This document shows, in pieces, positions 1-7,763 of a stretch of DNA of 64,000 bases. The DNA comes from Paracoccaceae bacterium (GTDB lineage Bacteria; Pseudomonadota; Alphaproteobacteria; Rhodobacterales; Rhodobacteraceae). How positions within the stretch are numbered: position 1 is the stretch's first letter; every line of letters starts with the position of its first letter. The position numbers and the translations under genes are program-made. Below the pieces are notes generated by a model. It was not told where the DNA came from. It did not search any database and worked only from the letters and a program-made list of their open reading frames with translations. The stretch lies in contig JANSXS010000012.1 in the NCBI GenBank assembly GCA_024742835.1, positions 1 through 64,000 of the forward strand, read 5' to 3'.

Positions 1-126
1 GCGCTGGAACGCGCGCCAAGCTGCAACGGATGGACCTATTGGTGCATCCGGCGTGAGGGCAAACAAGTGCCGATCGACGTTAACCGCCAGCAGATCCGCG
101 CGGAGATGGCGAAACGGCCGAACTGA
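1..126 (+). CDS. ccrM: C-terminal fragment of a CcrM-like adenine DNA methyltransferase
   Basis: Only the last 41 codons are present; the reading frame is open from base 1 and stops with TGA at 124-126. The translated tail contains SCNGWTYW followed by VPIDVNRQQIR. This matches what I know of the C-terminal RAMA domain of CcrM-type adenine methyltransferases, which methylate GANTC in Alphaproteobacteria as part of the CtrA/CcrM cell-cycle circuit. The catalytic domain (the DPPY region) lies outside the window, so the identification rests on this tail alone. Another methyltransferase carrying a RAMA domain remains possible. The gene ends about 140 bases before a strong rho-independent terminator. 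Confidence 0.6.
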   Translation, partial: ALERAPSCNGWTYWCIRREGKQVPIDVNRQQIRAEMAKRPN

Positions 127-164
127 GACCCTGCGCACGCAAATCACGAAACCGGATGTGGTGC

Positions 165-294
165 GCGCTGTTCGCCGGGCTGACAGGCCCGGTCAGCGGT
201 GGTGCGTGAAGAGACAACAAGAACACCGCCGGTGCCTGTGGCCTGAACCAAGGCACCAACTCACCTCCCCCGCCCTTGTGGCGGGGGTTTTTTT
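165..294 (+). ncRNA. Candidate structured small RNA or long 3' UTR after ccrM
   Basis: Four stem-loops lie in a row: CCGGGC/GCCCGG (175-180/187-192), GCGGTG/CACCGC (196-201/224-229), GGTGCCT/AGGCACC (231-237/251-257) and the terminator stem (267-274/280-287). Between the third hairpin and the terminator is a probably single-stranded stretch, AACTCACCTCC, whose CACCTCC part is complementary to a Shine-Dalgarno sequence. No convincing reading frame covers it. It could be an independent sRNA or the 3' UTR of the methyltransferase mRNA. I could not match it to a named RNA family. The SRP RNA loop signature is absent. Confidence 0.45.
267..294 (+). terminator. Rho-independent terminator
   Basis: A perfect 8-bp stem, CCCCCGCC/GGCGGGGG, closes a CTTGT loop and is followed by seven T residues. 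It ends the ccrM transcript and the RNA candidate upstream of it. Confidence 0.92.
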
Positions 295-385
295 GTTGAG
301 CAGACTGCGGACACAGATGCGGTTTCGGGGCAGAATGGCCGCCTGTTTTCACGATGACGGTTTATGCGTCTTGCCGCGTTCCGAG

Positions 386-437
386 CTAAAGCGTTTCGCG
401 AAAAACCTGGGTCACAGCTTTTCGTGGAACGCTTTAG
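386..437. repeat. Dispersed palindromic repeat, type A copy 1
   Basis: Two 19-base arms, CTAAAGCGTTTCGCGAAAA (386-404) and the near-complement ending in CGCTTTAG (419-437), flank a 14-base centre (ACCTGGGTCACAGC). The arms differ at two positions. The same layout occurs at 17831-17882, with perfect arms, and in degraded form at 57008-57054. The related type B copies are at 25742-25793 and 57076-57124. The size and intergenic location suggest a REP-like or MITE-like element. Confidence 0.85.
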
Positions 438-457
438 ATAGGAAAAGCCTATCTAAA
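433..457. repeat. 10-bp hairpin abutting the palindromic repeat
   Basis: TTTAGATAGG (433-442) and CCTATCTAAA (448-457) pair perfectly around a 5-base loop. The left arm reuses the last five bases of the type A repeat, so the two structures would compete. There is no T tract, so this is not a typical terminator. Confidence 0.6.
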
Positions 458-557
458 ATTCTTGTTTTCATATCTTGGTTCACGACGTGCGTTTCTCCAC
501 GTGGTCATTTGATGGCGCTCATGCCGTCATGGAGGAGTTTGAAAAAGGGAGATAATC

Positions 558-842
558 ATGCAGACATCGACATCCTTTTTTGCGATCGCAGCCGGGTTTT
601 TCCTGATCGCGGCGCCAGCGCAGGCCATGGTCAGCGTTATCAACGAAACGGATGCCAAGAAGGCCGTCACATTCGATCACGGTGACACCGAAAACCAACA
701 TGATCTGGAACCGGGGGCCAGTGTCGAAGAGGCCTGCCCCACGGGCTGTGCCGTACGCTTTACCGGGCATGACTTTGTGGCGCAGGACGGGGATCAATTG
801 GCCATCGAGGGGGATGCGACGCGCCCCGTCACGCGCAACTGA
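558..842 (+). CDS. Small secreted hypothetical protein
   Basis: A 94-residue product with a clear Sec signal peptide (hydrophobic AIAAGFFLIAAPAQA, cleavage probably after AQA near residue 23). The mature part is about 70 residues and acidic, with two cysteines in the motif EACPTGCAVRF that could form a disulfide. I do not recognise the family. The start is supported by a purine-rich ribosome binding region (AAAGGGAG) about 7 bases upstream. The gene stands alone between a repeat-bearing gap and a convergent substrate-binding protein gene. A periplasmic location is inferred from the signal peptide only. Confidence 0.75.
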   Translation: MQTSTSFFAIAAGFFLIAAPAQAMVSVINETDAKKAVTFDHGDTENQHDLEPGASVEEACPTGCAVRFTGHDFVAQDGDQLAIEGDATRPVTRN

Positions 843-855
843 GCCGCTATGGAAG

Positions 856-885
856 GGCCGCCGGAACTGCGCCGGCGGCCTTGTG
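856..885. terminator. Terminator-like hairpin between convergent genes
   Basis: A perfect 9-bp stem, GGCCGCCGG (856-864) with CCGGCGGCC (872-880), lies between the plus-strand gene ending at 842 and the minus-strand gene ending at 904. A short T-rich stretch (TTGTGTT) follows on the plus strand. It may serve both directions. Confidence 0.65.
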
Positions 886-903
886 TTCATCGCGCTGTAA
901 CGA

Positions 904-2481
904 TCAGGCGAACCACCAGCGGTGATAGCCGCGCGCGCCGTCAAGTTCCCACACTGCCGCGATGCTGTCCTCATGCATGACATTGTCGCGCCGCGCCGAG
1001 GTGCGGTTGCGGAAAAACGGCACGATGGCGCCGCCATCGTCGCGGCACAGGCTTTGCATCTCGGCATACATTTCCGCGCGCAGTTCCTGATCGAGTTCCG
1101 ACTTGGCCTTGAGCAAAAGCTCGTTGAAGCGCTCGTTTTCCCAATGGCTTTCGTTCCATTCCGCGCCCGCCTTGTAGGCGAGCGAGAACATCACGTCAGG
1201 GGTAGGGCGGGCGGCCCAGGACACTACGCAGAACGGCTTTTTCAGCCAGACGCTGGACCAGTAGCCATCGGCGGGTTCCTGATTGACGGTCAGGTCGATC
1301 CCGGCGGGACGGGCCTGTTCGGCAAAGAGCGAACACATATTCGTTGCGCCCGACAGCAATGTGTCATTGACCGAGATTTCGACTGAAAGCCGGTCATGCC
1401 CGGCCTTTTTCAGGTGGTAGCGGGCCTTGTCCAGATCCTGTTCCCGCTGTGGCAAATCGGCGTGGTAGGGCATGGTGGGCGCGATGGGATGATCGTTGCC
1501 GATGGTGCCACGGCCAAAGAGGATCTTGTCGACGATTTCCTGCCGGTCCATGGCATGTTTGAGCGCAAGGCGCACGTTGACATCGTCAAAGGGGGCCACG
1601 TCACAGAACATGGGCATGGTGATATGCGTGCCCGAAGCAACGTCATCAAGGATCACGCCGGGCGCGCGGGCCAGCATGTCTGCGGTCTTGAGGTCGATAT
1701 CCGTCACCGCGTCCACGTCGCCCGTCACGATGGCGGCCTGACGCGCGTTGGGGTCGTTGAGCACGGTCATTTCGATGGCGTCGAACCATGCGCCGCTATC
1801 GGCGCGGTGCCAGCCGTCATGACGCTCAAAAGACGCGCGGATGCCTGCCTTGAATTCGGTCACCTTGTAGGGGCCGCAGCCGATGCCATTGGCCCAGTCG
1901 ATGGTGCCGTCCTCTTTGCCGGGCTGGATCACGAGGTGATAATCGGACAGCAGGTAGGGCAGATCGGCATTGCCGCCCGTGAGGCTAAAGATCACCGCGT
2001 GATCGCCATCGGCGCGGATCTCGATGATGTCGGCGAGCAGGGGCGCCACGGCAGAGGTGCTTTCGGGGCCACGGTGGTGGTTGATGGAGGCGATGACATC
2101 TTTTGCGGTCACCGCGCGCCCATCGTGGAACGTGGCGTTGCGGGCCAGCTCGAATCGCCATTCGCTGGCATCGTCGGCAAGCGCGGTCCAGTCGGTGGCA
2201 AGATCCGGGCCAAGCGTGTTTTCGTTGGTGATCTCGGTCAGGTAGGCGCGGGCGACGTGGCTGCTGTGGATCATCAGGATGCTGGACGTGGTGGCCGGAT
2301 CCCAGCTGTCGGTGCTGTTGCCATCATGCACGCCGACGCGGAACACGCCGCCGCGCGAGGGAGCGGCGCGGGCGATCCCCGGCAGGCTGCCGGCAAAACC
2401 GGCGGCAAGCCCGGTTGCGGCGGCGCCCCGCAGCAGGCCACGGCGGCTGATGTTATGTCTGGTCGGGTTTCGGTATGTCAT
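904..2481 (-). CDS. Peptide/nickel-type ABC transporter substrate-binding protein
   Basis: A 525-residue protein of the DppA/OppA (SBP_bac_5) family, the periplasmic receptor of dipeptide, oligopeptide or similar uptake systems. The N-terminus has a Tat signal (ISRRGLLRG near residue 10, then a hydrophobic stretch ending GIARA). The family core GPDLATDWTALADDASEWRF and the segment IGCGPYKVTEF are typical. The reading frame is open far upstream, but I place the start at 2481 because the Tat motif follows it directly and AGGACG lies just upstream. No permease or ATPase gene is next to it. The neighbouring upstream gene encodes a receptor of a different ABC family. The substrate cannot be told from sequence. 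Confidence 0.88.
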   Translation of the reverse strand: MTYRNPTRHNISRRGLLRGAAATGLAAGFAGSLPGIARAAPSRGGVFRVGVHDGNSTDSWDPATTSSILMIHSSHVARAYLTEITNENTLGPDLATDWTALADDASEWRFELARNATFHDGRAVTAKDVIASINHHRGPESTSAVAPLLADIIEIRADGDHAVIFSLTGGNADLPYLLSDYHLVIQPGKEDGTIDWANGIGCGPYKVTEFKAGIRASFERHDGWHRADSGAWFDAIEMTVLNDPNARQAAIVTGDVDAVTDIDLKTADMLARAPGVILDDVASGTHITMPMFCDVAPFDDVNVRLALKHAMDRQEIVDKILFGRGTIGNDHPIAPTMPYHADLPQREQDLDKARYHLKKAGHDRLSVEISVNDTLLSGATNMCSLFAEQARPAGIDLTVNQEPADGYWSSVWLKKPFCVVSWAARPTPDVMFSLAYKAGAEWNESHWENERFNELLLKAKSELDQELRAEMYAEMQSLCRDDGGAIVPFFRNRTSARRDNVMHEDSIAAVWELDGARGYHRWWFA

Positions 2482-2593
2482 GGGGGCGTCCTGTTCTGCC
2501 TTGTTACAAGGCCAGTTAGATCGCCACCCGGTGCCGTCCACCAAAGCGGTGTCGGTTTCCCGAAACGTCCCTGACTTTATCGCGTCCTGCGCA

Positions 2594-3868
2594 TCACAAG
2601 GGCTGCGTGGTATAGTCCACCATGTCGGGATAGACGGACTCGTCGATCGCGGTGGTGTGGACCCGCTTGAGCGTTCCGTTCTGGACACGGGTGATGAACT
2701 GATGCCCGAAGACCTGATGGGTCTTGCCGTTGAACCGCTTGGTGCCCTGCGGATGCGCAAGGCTTTCGGGCATGTCGGTCATCGCCTCGACCGCCTCGAT
2801 CAGCGCGGGGCGGTCCGCGTGGCCGCGATAGCCTGCCGCCTCCATCCCCGCCTTTATGATATGCAGCGTTTCCCAACACCCGAACATGTGCCCATAGGTG
2901 GACACATCCGCAGGATCGCTGAGCGACGCGCCGCGCGCATCCACGCCCACGGCCGCGCGGTAGGCGGTTTCATACGGGCTTTCGTCGGGTTGCTGGTGGC
3001 GGCACATGCCCTCCCAGAAATGGCTGCCTTCGAGAAAGTCGAGCCCGGAACTGTCAATCGCCACGGCCTCCAGGCTGTCGATGAAGCCGAAAAGCTGCGG
3101 GCCGCGCCCGCCAAAGAACTCGCCCAGTTCCTTGACGAAGGTCAGCACGGCGGGGCCGACCATGACGTGATACAGCACCTCTGTGTCGCGGGGAATCTTG
3201 GGAAAATACTTGGTAAACGAGGTTTCCGACGGCGGGATCGCGATCTTGGCAAGGACCTTGCCGCCCTGTGCCTCGATGGCGGGGCCAAGCGCGTCGCGGT
3301 GGTCATAGCCGAAGCCGTAATCGGGAAAGATCATCGTGACCTTCTTGCCCAGATTTTCAGTGATGAAAGGGGCCATGGCAATGACCTGGCTGCGCACATC
3401 GGTGATGCCGGGCTGAAGCGTGTAGCGGTTGAGCATTCCGGACGAGACATGCGTGCCTTCGGACACCACGAAATAGGGCAATTTCAGCTCTCCGGCGCGG
3501 GGGGCGGAGCCGACGACGACATGGCTGAACAGCGTGCCGAAACCCACGTCGCAGCCATGCTGATTGGCGAATTTCTCGACCACCTCGGCACCACGCTTGG
3601 GGTCGGTGCCGTCATCCTCTGCGATGATCTCAACCGGGCGACCGTTGATGCCGCCCTCGTCATTGATCAGCTTGACCGCCGCCTGCGTGGTGCGCCCGTA
3701 CCAGCGGCCATAGGCGGCCCCGATGCCGGTCGAATGCTGCTGAAAGCCGATGCGAATGGGTTCGGACGTTTGCGCCTGCGCATAGCGCGCCCAAAGCGGC
3801 AGGCTGGCCGCGCTGGCGGCCCCGGCCAGAGTGGTAAGCGCGCCCCGGCGCGTGGTTTTCATGTTCAT
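2594..3868 (-). CDS. Branched-chain amino acid/amide-type ABC substrate-binding protein
   Basis: A 424-residue periplasmic receptor of the Leu/Ile/Val-binding type (Peripla_BP_6). It starts with a Tat-like signal (KTTRRGALTTLAG, then a cleavage region near ARYAQA). The mature protein opens with PIRIGFQQHSTGIGAAYG and has AVKLINDEGGINGRPVEII, a hallmark segment of the family. An internal ATG two codons downstream is an alternative start. The gene sits 112 bases upstream of the peptide-type receptor on the same strand, with no transporter membrane or ATPase genes nearby. The ligand is unknown; urea, amides and amino acids are all possible for this family. Confidence 0.87.
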   Translation of the reverse strand: MNMKTTRRGALTTLAGAASAASLPLWARYAQAQTSEPIRIGFQQHSTGIGAAYGRWYGRTTQAAVKLINDEGGINGRPVEIIAEDDGTDPKRGAEVVEKFANQHGCDVGFGTLFSHVVVGSAPRAGELKLPYFVVSEGTHVSSGMLNRYTLQPGITDVRSQVIAMAPFITENLGKKVTMIFPDYGFGYDHRDALGPAIEAQGGKVLAKIAIPPSETSFTKYFPKIPRDTEVLYHVMVGPAVLTFVKELGEFFGGRGPQLFGFIDSLEAVAIDSSGLDFLEGSHFWEGMCRHQQPDESPYETAYRAAVGVDARGASLSDPADVSTYGHMFGCWETLHIIKAGMEAAGYRGHADRPALIEAVEAMTDMPESLAHPQGTKRFNGKTHQVFGHQFITRVQNGTLKRVHTTAIDESVYPDMVDYTTQPL

Positions 3869-3945
3869 GTCGGACGTCTCCCGTTGCGTGACGTAGGCGC
3901 AACTTTGCGAAGTGGTGCGCGGATTGTCCAGTGGTTATGCCCGCG

Positions 3946-5349
3946 TCATATTCCCCGTGGCGAGGCCAGAAGCCACAGGCCGAAAATGGTATAGCCTACC
4001 ATGAAGATGGCCAGCGGTGCCTGACCGAGAACCGCGCGGCGCGCATCTGTGCCGTCCCGTACGGCAAGCGCATGGGCCAGAAGAATGGCGATCACATGCC
4101 CGGCCACGACCGCGCCCGCCTGGGCAAGCCAGATCCTGCGCACGGTGTCGGGCGTGTTGAAAAACCCGGTGGTGACATAGGCATCCTCCAGCCCCAGAAT
4201 GTGCCAGCCCCGCCCCAGCGGATCATCCAGCGCCAGCGCCAGATATTGCCCCTCGACCAGCGCGGCGGTCAGGTAATGCGCGATATGATAGCCAAGGGCG
4301 ATGGGCAGCAGCGTGGGCGCGAACAGGCAGAGTGCCTGTGCCAAGCCGCGCCCGGTGCGGGCCAGCCGTTCCCCCAGCCAAAGGGCAAGGGCGAACACCG
4401 CCAGCAATCCCAGATTGGCCAGCACAAGCCCGCTCAGGTTTGCCCCGACCACGGCGGAGCGGCCGGGAAATTCCAGCGGGTTGAGGCCAAGAACACCCAT
4501 CCACCAAAAGGTTTCGTTCAGCCCGTCAAAGCTGCCGGTGCCCAGCAGTACGACCATGAACACCGCCAGCGACAGTGGCGGCGCGCGGCGTGTCAGCACC
4601 TGCCAGCCGGGCAAGCCCAGCGCCAGCCGCCCCTTTGCGCGGCCCAGCGCGCCCATGCGCCCATAGGCGCGCATCAGCACGGTGATCGCCTCGGCCCGGA
4701 CCATCCATGCCGGGCCGAACAGCACCAGCCCCAAAAGCATCGCGTACCAGTAAAGCCCGACCGCCACGGCAAGCCGCGCGGGATCGGTGGGGGCGATATC
4801 AGCCAGAAGAAACCCCGCGAAGGCGGCAAAGCCCGCCAGTGCCGGCCAATGGCCCAGCCTGCGCGGATAGCGCAGGGGCGCGGCCTGCCCGGTGACGCGG
4901 TGCAGCATGGCTCCCGCGCCCGTCCATGGATTGAGCCAGCGCCAAAGATTGCCCAGCAGCCCCTGAAGCGTTACCAGCCCGATCCACCAGCCTGTCCAGA
5001 CCATAAGTGGCAAGGCGTTGCGCAACGGATCGCGCGAGCCGTAAAGACCCTGCCAAATCAACAGCACAAGAATCAGCGTCATGACAAGGCTGGTCAGATG
5101 CCGTGCCCTGACGGTGGCGGGCGCAAGCAGTGGAAGTACGGCAAACAGCCGATGCGCCGCGCCGGGCGGCAGGACCAGCAGCAGCAGCACCGTCAACGCC
5201 ACGGTCGCGCCCCCGGCGGCGATGTAGATGTCGGTGGGCAGCAGCAGCACGAACCCCTGTTCGGCGGCGTGGGCATGGGCAAGCCCGGCGCAAGACACTG
5301 CGCCCAGTCCTGTCATCAAGCAGAGCCAAAATGCCTTTTGCCGTGTCAC
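3946..5349 (-). CDS. Polytopic inner-membrane protein, possibly fenitrothion-hydrolase family
   Basis: A 467-residue protein with an N-terminal signal-like segment (LGAVSCAGLAHAHAA) and about ten hydrophobic segments. The sequence after the signal, EQGFVLLLPTDIYIAAGG, resembles proteins that databases often label fenitrothion hydrolase, but I recall this from memory and no catalytic motif is evident. A transport or membrane-assembly role fits the composition equally well. It lies 77 bases upstream of the receptor gene, on the same strand, and 39 bases downstream of the BLUF gene, so the three may be co-transcribed. No true function should be assumed. Confidence 0.7.
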   Translation of the reverse strand: MTRQKAFWLCLMTGLGAVSCAGLAHAHAAEQGFVLLLPTDIYIAAGGATVALTVLLLLVLPPGAAHRLFAVLPLLAPATVRARHLTSLVMTLILVLLIWQGLYGSRDPLRNALPLMVWTGWWIGLVTLQGLLGNLWRWLNPWTGAGAMLHRVTGQAAPLRYPRRLGHWPALAGFAAFAGFLLADIAPTDPARLAVAVGLYWYAMLLGLVLFGPAWMVRAEAITVLMRAYGRMGALGRAKGRLALGLPGWQVLTRRAPPLSLAVFMVVLLGTGSFDGLNETFWWMGVLGLNPLEFPGRSAVVGANLSGLVLANLGLLAVFALALWLGERLARTGRGLAQALCLFAPTLLPIALGYHIAHYLTAALVEGQYLALALDDPLGRGWHILGLEDAYVTTGFFNTPDTVRRIWLAQAGAVVAGHVIAILLAHALAVRDGTDARRAVLGQAPLAIFMVGYTIFGLWLLASPRGI

Positions 5350-5388
5350 CAGTGGCCCCCCGACCCCCTGCGCTTGATGCCTATGCTG

Positions 5389-5805
5389 TCAGGTCTCGCG
5401 CGGTGGGACCACGTGCTGTTCGGCAAGACGTTCGAAAAAGCCCAGAACCTCGGCTTCGGTCGCGCGTTCGATGGCGCCGTCGCGCACCTCTTGGATGGTC
5501 CAGATCCAGCTATTGGCCGGGTCGTCGCGCATCGCCCAGCCGGGAAAGAGACGGGTGTCGATCGAGCGATCCACAAGGCGCTGGGCCTCTGTGTGGCGGT
5601 CATCCTTGCGGATCCGCTCGTAACAGGCGGTGACGGCGGCCTCTGGCCCTTCGAGCATTTGAAGGTACAGGTCGCCCCGGCAGATCAGCGCGCCGGTGAT
5701 GTCGTCGCGCGCATTGGCCCGCCGCGCATCGACCAGAATGCCGTTGAGCATGGCCTGATCAAAGCCAAAGGGGCGCGAGGCGTAGACGATTTGTTTCAGG
5801 GGCAT
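5389..5805 (-). CDS. BLUF-domain blue-light sensor
   Basis: A 138-residue protein consisting almost only of a BLUF domain, which binds FAD and switches hydrogen bonding in blue light. The photoactive residues are present: Tyr8 (IVYAS), Asn31 (ARRANARDDITGAL) and Gln49 (DLYLQMLEG). A FPGWAM segment near residue 90 supplies the semi-conserved Trp/Met region. There is no attached output domain, so signalling must work through protein contact, as in short BLUF proteins such as those of the SlrI/PixD type. The neighbouring membrane protein is 39 bases downstream. No EAL, GGDEF or regulator gene is nearby. Confidence 0.92.
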   Translation of the reverse strand: MPLKQIVYASRPFGFDQAMLNGILVDARRANARDDITGALICRGDLYLQMLEGPEAAVTACYERIRKDDRHTEAQRLVDRSIDTRLFPGWAMRDDPANSWIWTIQEVRDGAIERATEAEVLGFFERLAEQHVVPPRET

Positions 5806-5857
5806 GGGAGCATCCTTTTACTGTATCCTACGCCGATCTTTTCGCGCCGTCATCCGT

Positions 5858-5880
5858 AGGGTGTGCGCTTCGCACACCCT
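5858..5880. repeat. Short perfect palindrome
   Basis: AGGGTGTGCG and CGCACACCCT pair perfectly around a 3-base centre, between pheS and the BLUF gene start. There is no T tract on either strand. Similar GGGTGTGCG palindromes are, from memory, common between genes in related bacteria. It may be a small dispersed repeat or a weak transcription end for pheS. Confidence 0.6.
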
Positions 5881-5889
5881 TGGGGCAGA

Positions 5890-6963
5890 TTACCTACTCA
5901 ACCCGCCATGCAGCGTGGGCACATCCAGCGCCGCAAAACCGTAGTGGCGCAGCCAGCGCAGGTCGGAATCGAAGAAGGCGCGCAGATCGGGGATGCCGTA
6001 TTTCAGCATCGCGATCCGGTCGATGCCAAGGCCAAAGGCAAAGCCCTGCCATGCGTTCGGGTCGATATTGCCCGCCTGCAAGACCTTGGGATGCACCATG
6101 CCCGAGCCGAGGATTTCAAGCCAGTCGTCGCCTTCGCCCACCTTGAGCGTGCCGCCTTCCCAGCTACAGCGGATATCCACCTCTGCCGATGGCTCGGTGA
6201 AGGGGAAATGCGAGGCGCGAAACCTCAGGTCAACGTGATCGACCTCGAAAAACGCCTTCACGAACTCTTCCAGCACCCATTTCAGGTTGGCCATGGAAAT
6301 GTCGCGGTCTATCGCCAGCCCCTCGATCTGGTGGAACATGGGCGTATGGGTCTGGTCGTAATCGGCGCGGTAGACGCGACCGGGTGCGATCACCCGGATC
6401 GGTGCGCCCTGTGCCTGCATCGCGCGGATCTGCACGGGGCTGGTATGGGTGCGCAGCACATGCGGGGGCCGGTCGTCGCCCGCGTCGCGGTGAAGATAGA
6501 ACGTGTCCATTTCCGCGCGGGCCGGGTGGTGGCCGGGAATGTTGAGCGCGTCGAAATTGTACCAGTCGCTTTCGATCTGCGGGCCTTCGGCGACGGCAAA
6601 GCCCATATCGGCGAAGATCGCCGTCACTTCCTCTGTGACCTGGCTGATCGGGTGGATTGTGCCGGGGCGGCGGGTGCGGCCCGGCAGCGTCACGTCAAGC
6701 CATTCGCCGCGCAGGCGTTCGTCCAGCGCGGCATCCTCCAGCGCGGATTTCTTGGCGACGATGGCCGAGGTGATCTCGTCCTTCAGCGCGTTGAGCTTGG
6801 GCCCCATGATCTGCCGTTCTTCCGGCGTCATCTTGCCAAGTTCGCGCATCTTGAGCGCCACCTCGCCCTTTTTGCCGATTGCCTGCACGCGCAGATCCTC
6901 CAGCGCGGCCTCGTCATTGGCCCCGGCAATGGCTGTCAGGTACTTGTCTCGCAGATCGTCCAT
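5890..6963 (-). CDS. pheS: Phenylalanyl-tRNA synthetase alpha subunit
   Basis: A 357-residue class II synthetase subunit that charges tRNA-Phe as part of an alpha2-beta2 enzyme. An N-terminal coiled-coil arm (residues 1-90) is followed by the catalytic core. [29 protein letters not shown], and the motif-3 segment [18 protein letters not shown] near residue 320 are diagnostic. The frame is open further upstream, but MDDLRDKYL at 6963 matches the normal family start and length. The beta subunit gene pheT does not follow; the next gene downstream is the BLUF gene. The upstream partners rplT and rpmI are 220 bases away, beyond a terminator. Confidence 0.97.
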   Translation of the reverse strand: MDDLRDKYLTAIAGANDEAALEDLRVQAIGKKGEVALKMRELGKMTPEERQIMGPKLNALKDEITSAIVAKKSALEDAALDERLRGEWLDVTLPGRTRRPGTIHPISQVTEEVTAIFADMGFAVAEGPQIESDWYNFDALNIPGHHPARAEMDTFYLHRDAGDDRPPHVLRTHTSPVQIRAMQAQGAPIRVIAPGRVYRADYDQTHTPMFHQIEGLAIDRDISMANLKWVLEEFVKAFFEVDHVDLRFRASHFPFTEPSAEVDIRCSWEGGTLKVGEGDDWLEILGSGMVHPKVLQAGNIDPNAWQGFAFGLGIDRIAMLKYGIPDLRAFFDSDLRWLRHYGFAALDVPTLHGGLSR

Positions 6964-7124
6964 CTGGTGTTTCCGCTTTGATCCCTTTGCGGTCGGGTTA
7001 CCGCGCCTGCGCGGTCTGCGCAAGTCGGGGCATCCACAGATCGGCAACACCGGGGGCTGCGTGATGGGTGGCACAGTGCGGTGCGGGCTTTGATCCGTGA
7101 TGATCCAAAACAGCGCGATGTCAC

Positions 7125-7163
7125 AAAGAAAAACGCCGCCCGAACGGATCGGACGGCGTTTCA
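7125..7163 (-). terminator. Rho-independent terminator after rplT
   Basis: On the minus strand, an 11-bp stem with one mismatch (AACGCCGTCCG with CGGGCGGCGTT) closes a 7-base loop and runs into five T residues. It lies 24 bases past the rplT stop codon and would separate rpmI-rplT from pheS. Confidence 0.85.
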
Positions 7164-7183
7164 TTGTATCCGTGGTGCGACGC

Positions 7184-7549
7184 TTATGCGGCGAGGGCGC
7201 TCTTGGCCTGTTCCACGATCGCGCCAAAGGCGGCGGGCTCGTGCACGGCGAGATCGGCCAGCACCTTGCGGTCAACCTCTACACCGGCCAGCGTCAGGCC
7301 ATTGATGAAGCGCGAGTATGTCAGCGCCTCGTCATGCGCGCGCACGGCGGCGTTGATCCGCTGGATCCACAGGGCGCGGAAATTGCGCTTGCGGTTCTTG
7401 CGGTCGCGCGTGGCGTATTGGTTGGCCTTGTCGACGGCCTGTGCGGCCACCTTGAAGGTATTCTTGCGACGGCCGTAATAGCCTTTGGCGGCCTTGACGA
7501 CTTTCTTGTGACGGGCGTGCGTGACGACGCCACCTTTAACTCTGGACAT
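7184..7549 (-). CDS. rplT: 50S ribosomal protein L20
   Basis: A 121-residue basic protein with the standard L20 sequence: [15 protein letters not shown] at the start, [14 protein letters not shown], and [20 protein letters not shown] in the middle. L20 is an early-assembling large-subunit protein. It is encoded 13 bases downstream of rpmI, and a terminator follows its stop. The length matches the family. Confidence 0.98.
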   Translation of the reverse strand: MSRVKGGVVTHARHKKVVKAAKGYYGRRKNTFKVAAQAVDKANQYATRDRKNRKRNFRALWIQRINAAVRAHDEALTYSRFINGLTLAGVEVDRKVLADLAVHEPAAFGAIVEQAKSALAA

Positions 7550-7562
7550 GTCTCAAACCTCC

Positions 7563-7763
7563 TTAGCGCGCGTAGGGCATCATCGGCTTGATGATTTGCT
7601 CATCAGCCTTGCAAAGCGTCGTGGTGCCACGCGCGTTGCGGATGAATTTATTGGTGCGTTTGATCATGCCGTGGCGCTTGCCCGCCTGGGCGGCCACCAC
7701 GCGGCCCTTGGCCGTCACCTTGAACCGCTTTTTGCAGCTCGATTTTGTCTTCATCTTGGGCAT
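7563..7763 (-). CDS. rpmI: 50S ribosomal protein L35
   Basis: A 66-residue basic protein beginning [16 protein letters not shown] and ending with the usual [16 protein letters not shown]35 is a small large-subunit protein, and the rpmI-rplT order is conserved across bacteria. infC, often upstream, is not in the neighbourhood. Confidence 0.97.
   Translation of the reverse strand: MPKMKTKSSCKKRFKVTAKGRVVAAQAGKRHGMIKRTNKFIRNARGTTTLCKADEQIIKPMMPYAR

Larger units (their letters stand above)
295..557. other. Intergenic stretch holding a palindromic repeat
   Basis: No gene is supported here. The stretch holds the long palindrome at 386-437, an overlapping 10-bp hairpin (433-457) and, at the right end, the ribosome binding region (AAAGGGAGATAATC) of the small secreted protein gene that starts at 558. 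Confidence 0.6.

Noticed and set aside
165-294. Signal recognition particle RNA
   Set aside because: The GGAAG and AGCAG loop motifs of bacterial SRP RNA are absent.
1396-2574. Long plus-strand open frame opposite the peptide-binding receptor gene
   Set aside because: It is antisense to a well-supported gene, has no ribosome site or recognisable domain, and shows the Arg/Ala/Gly/His-rich composition of high-GC shadow frames.
3931-5859. 642-codon plus-strand open frame
   Set aside because: Antisense to the membrane protein and BLUF genes; rich in Gln, Pro, His and Arg with no family pattern.
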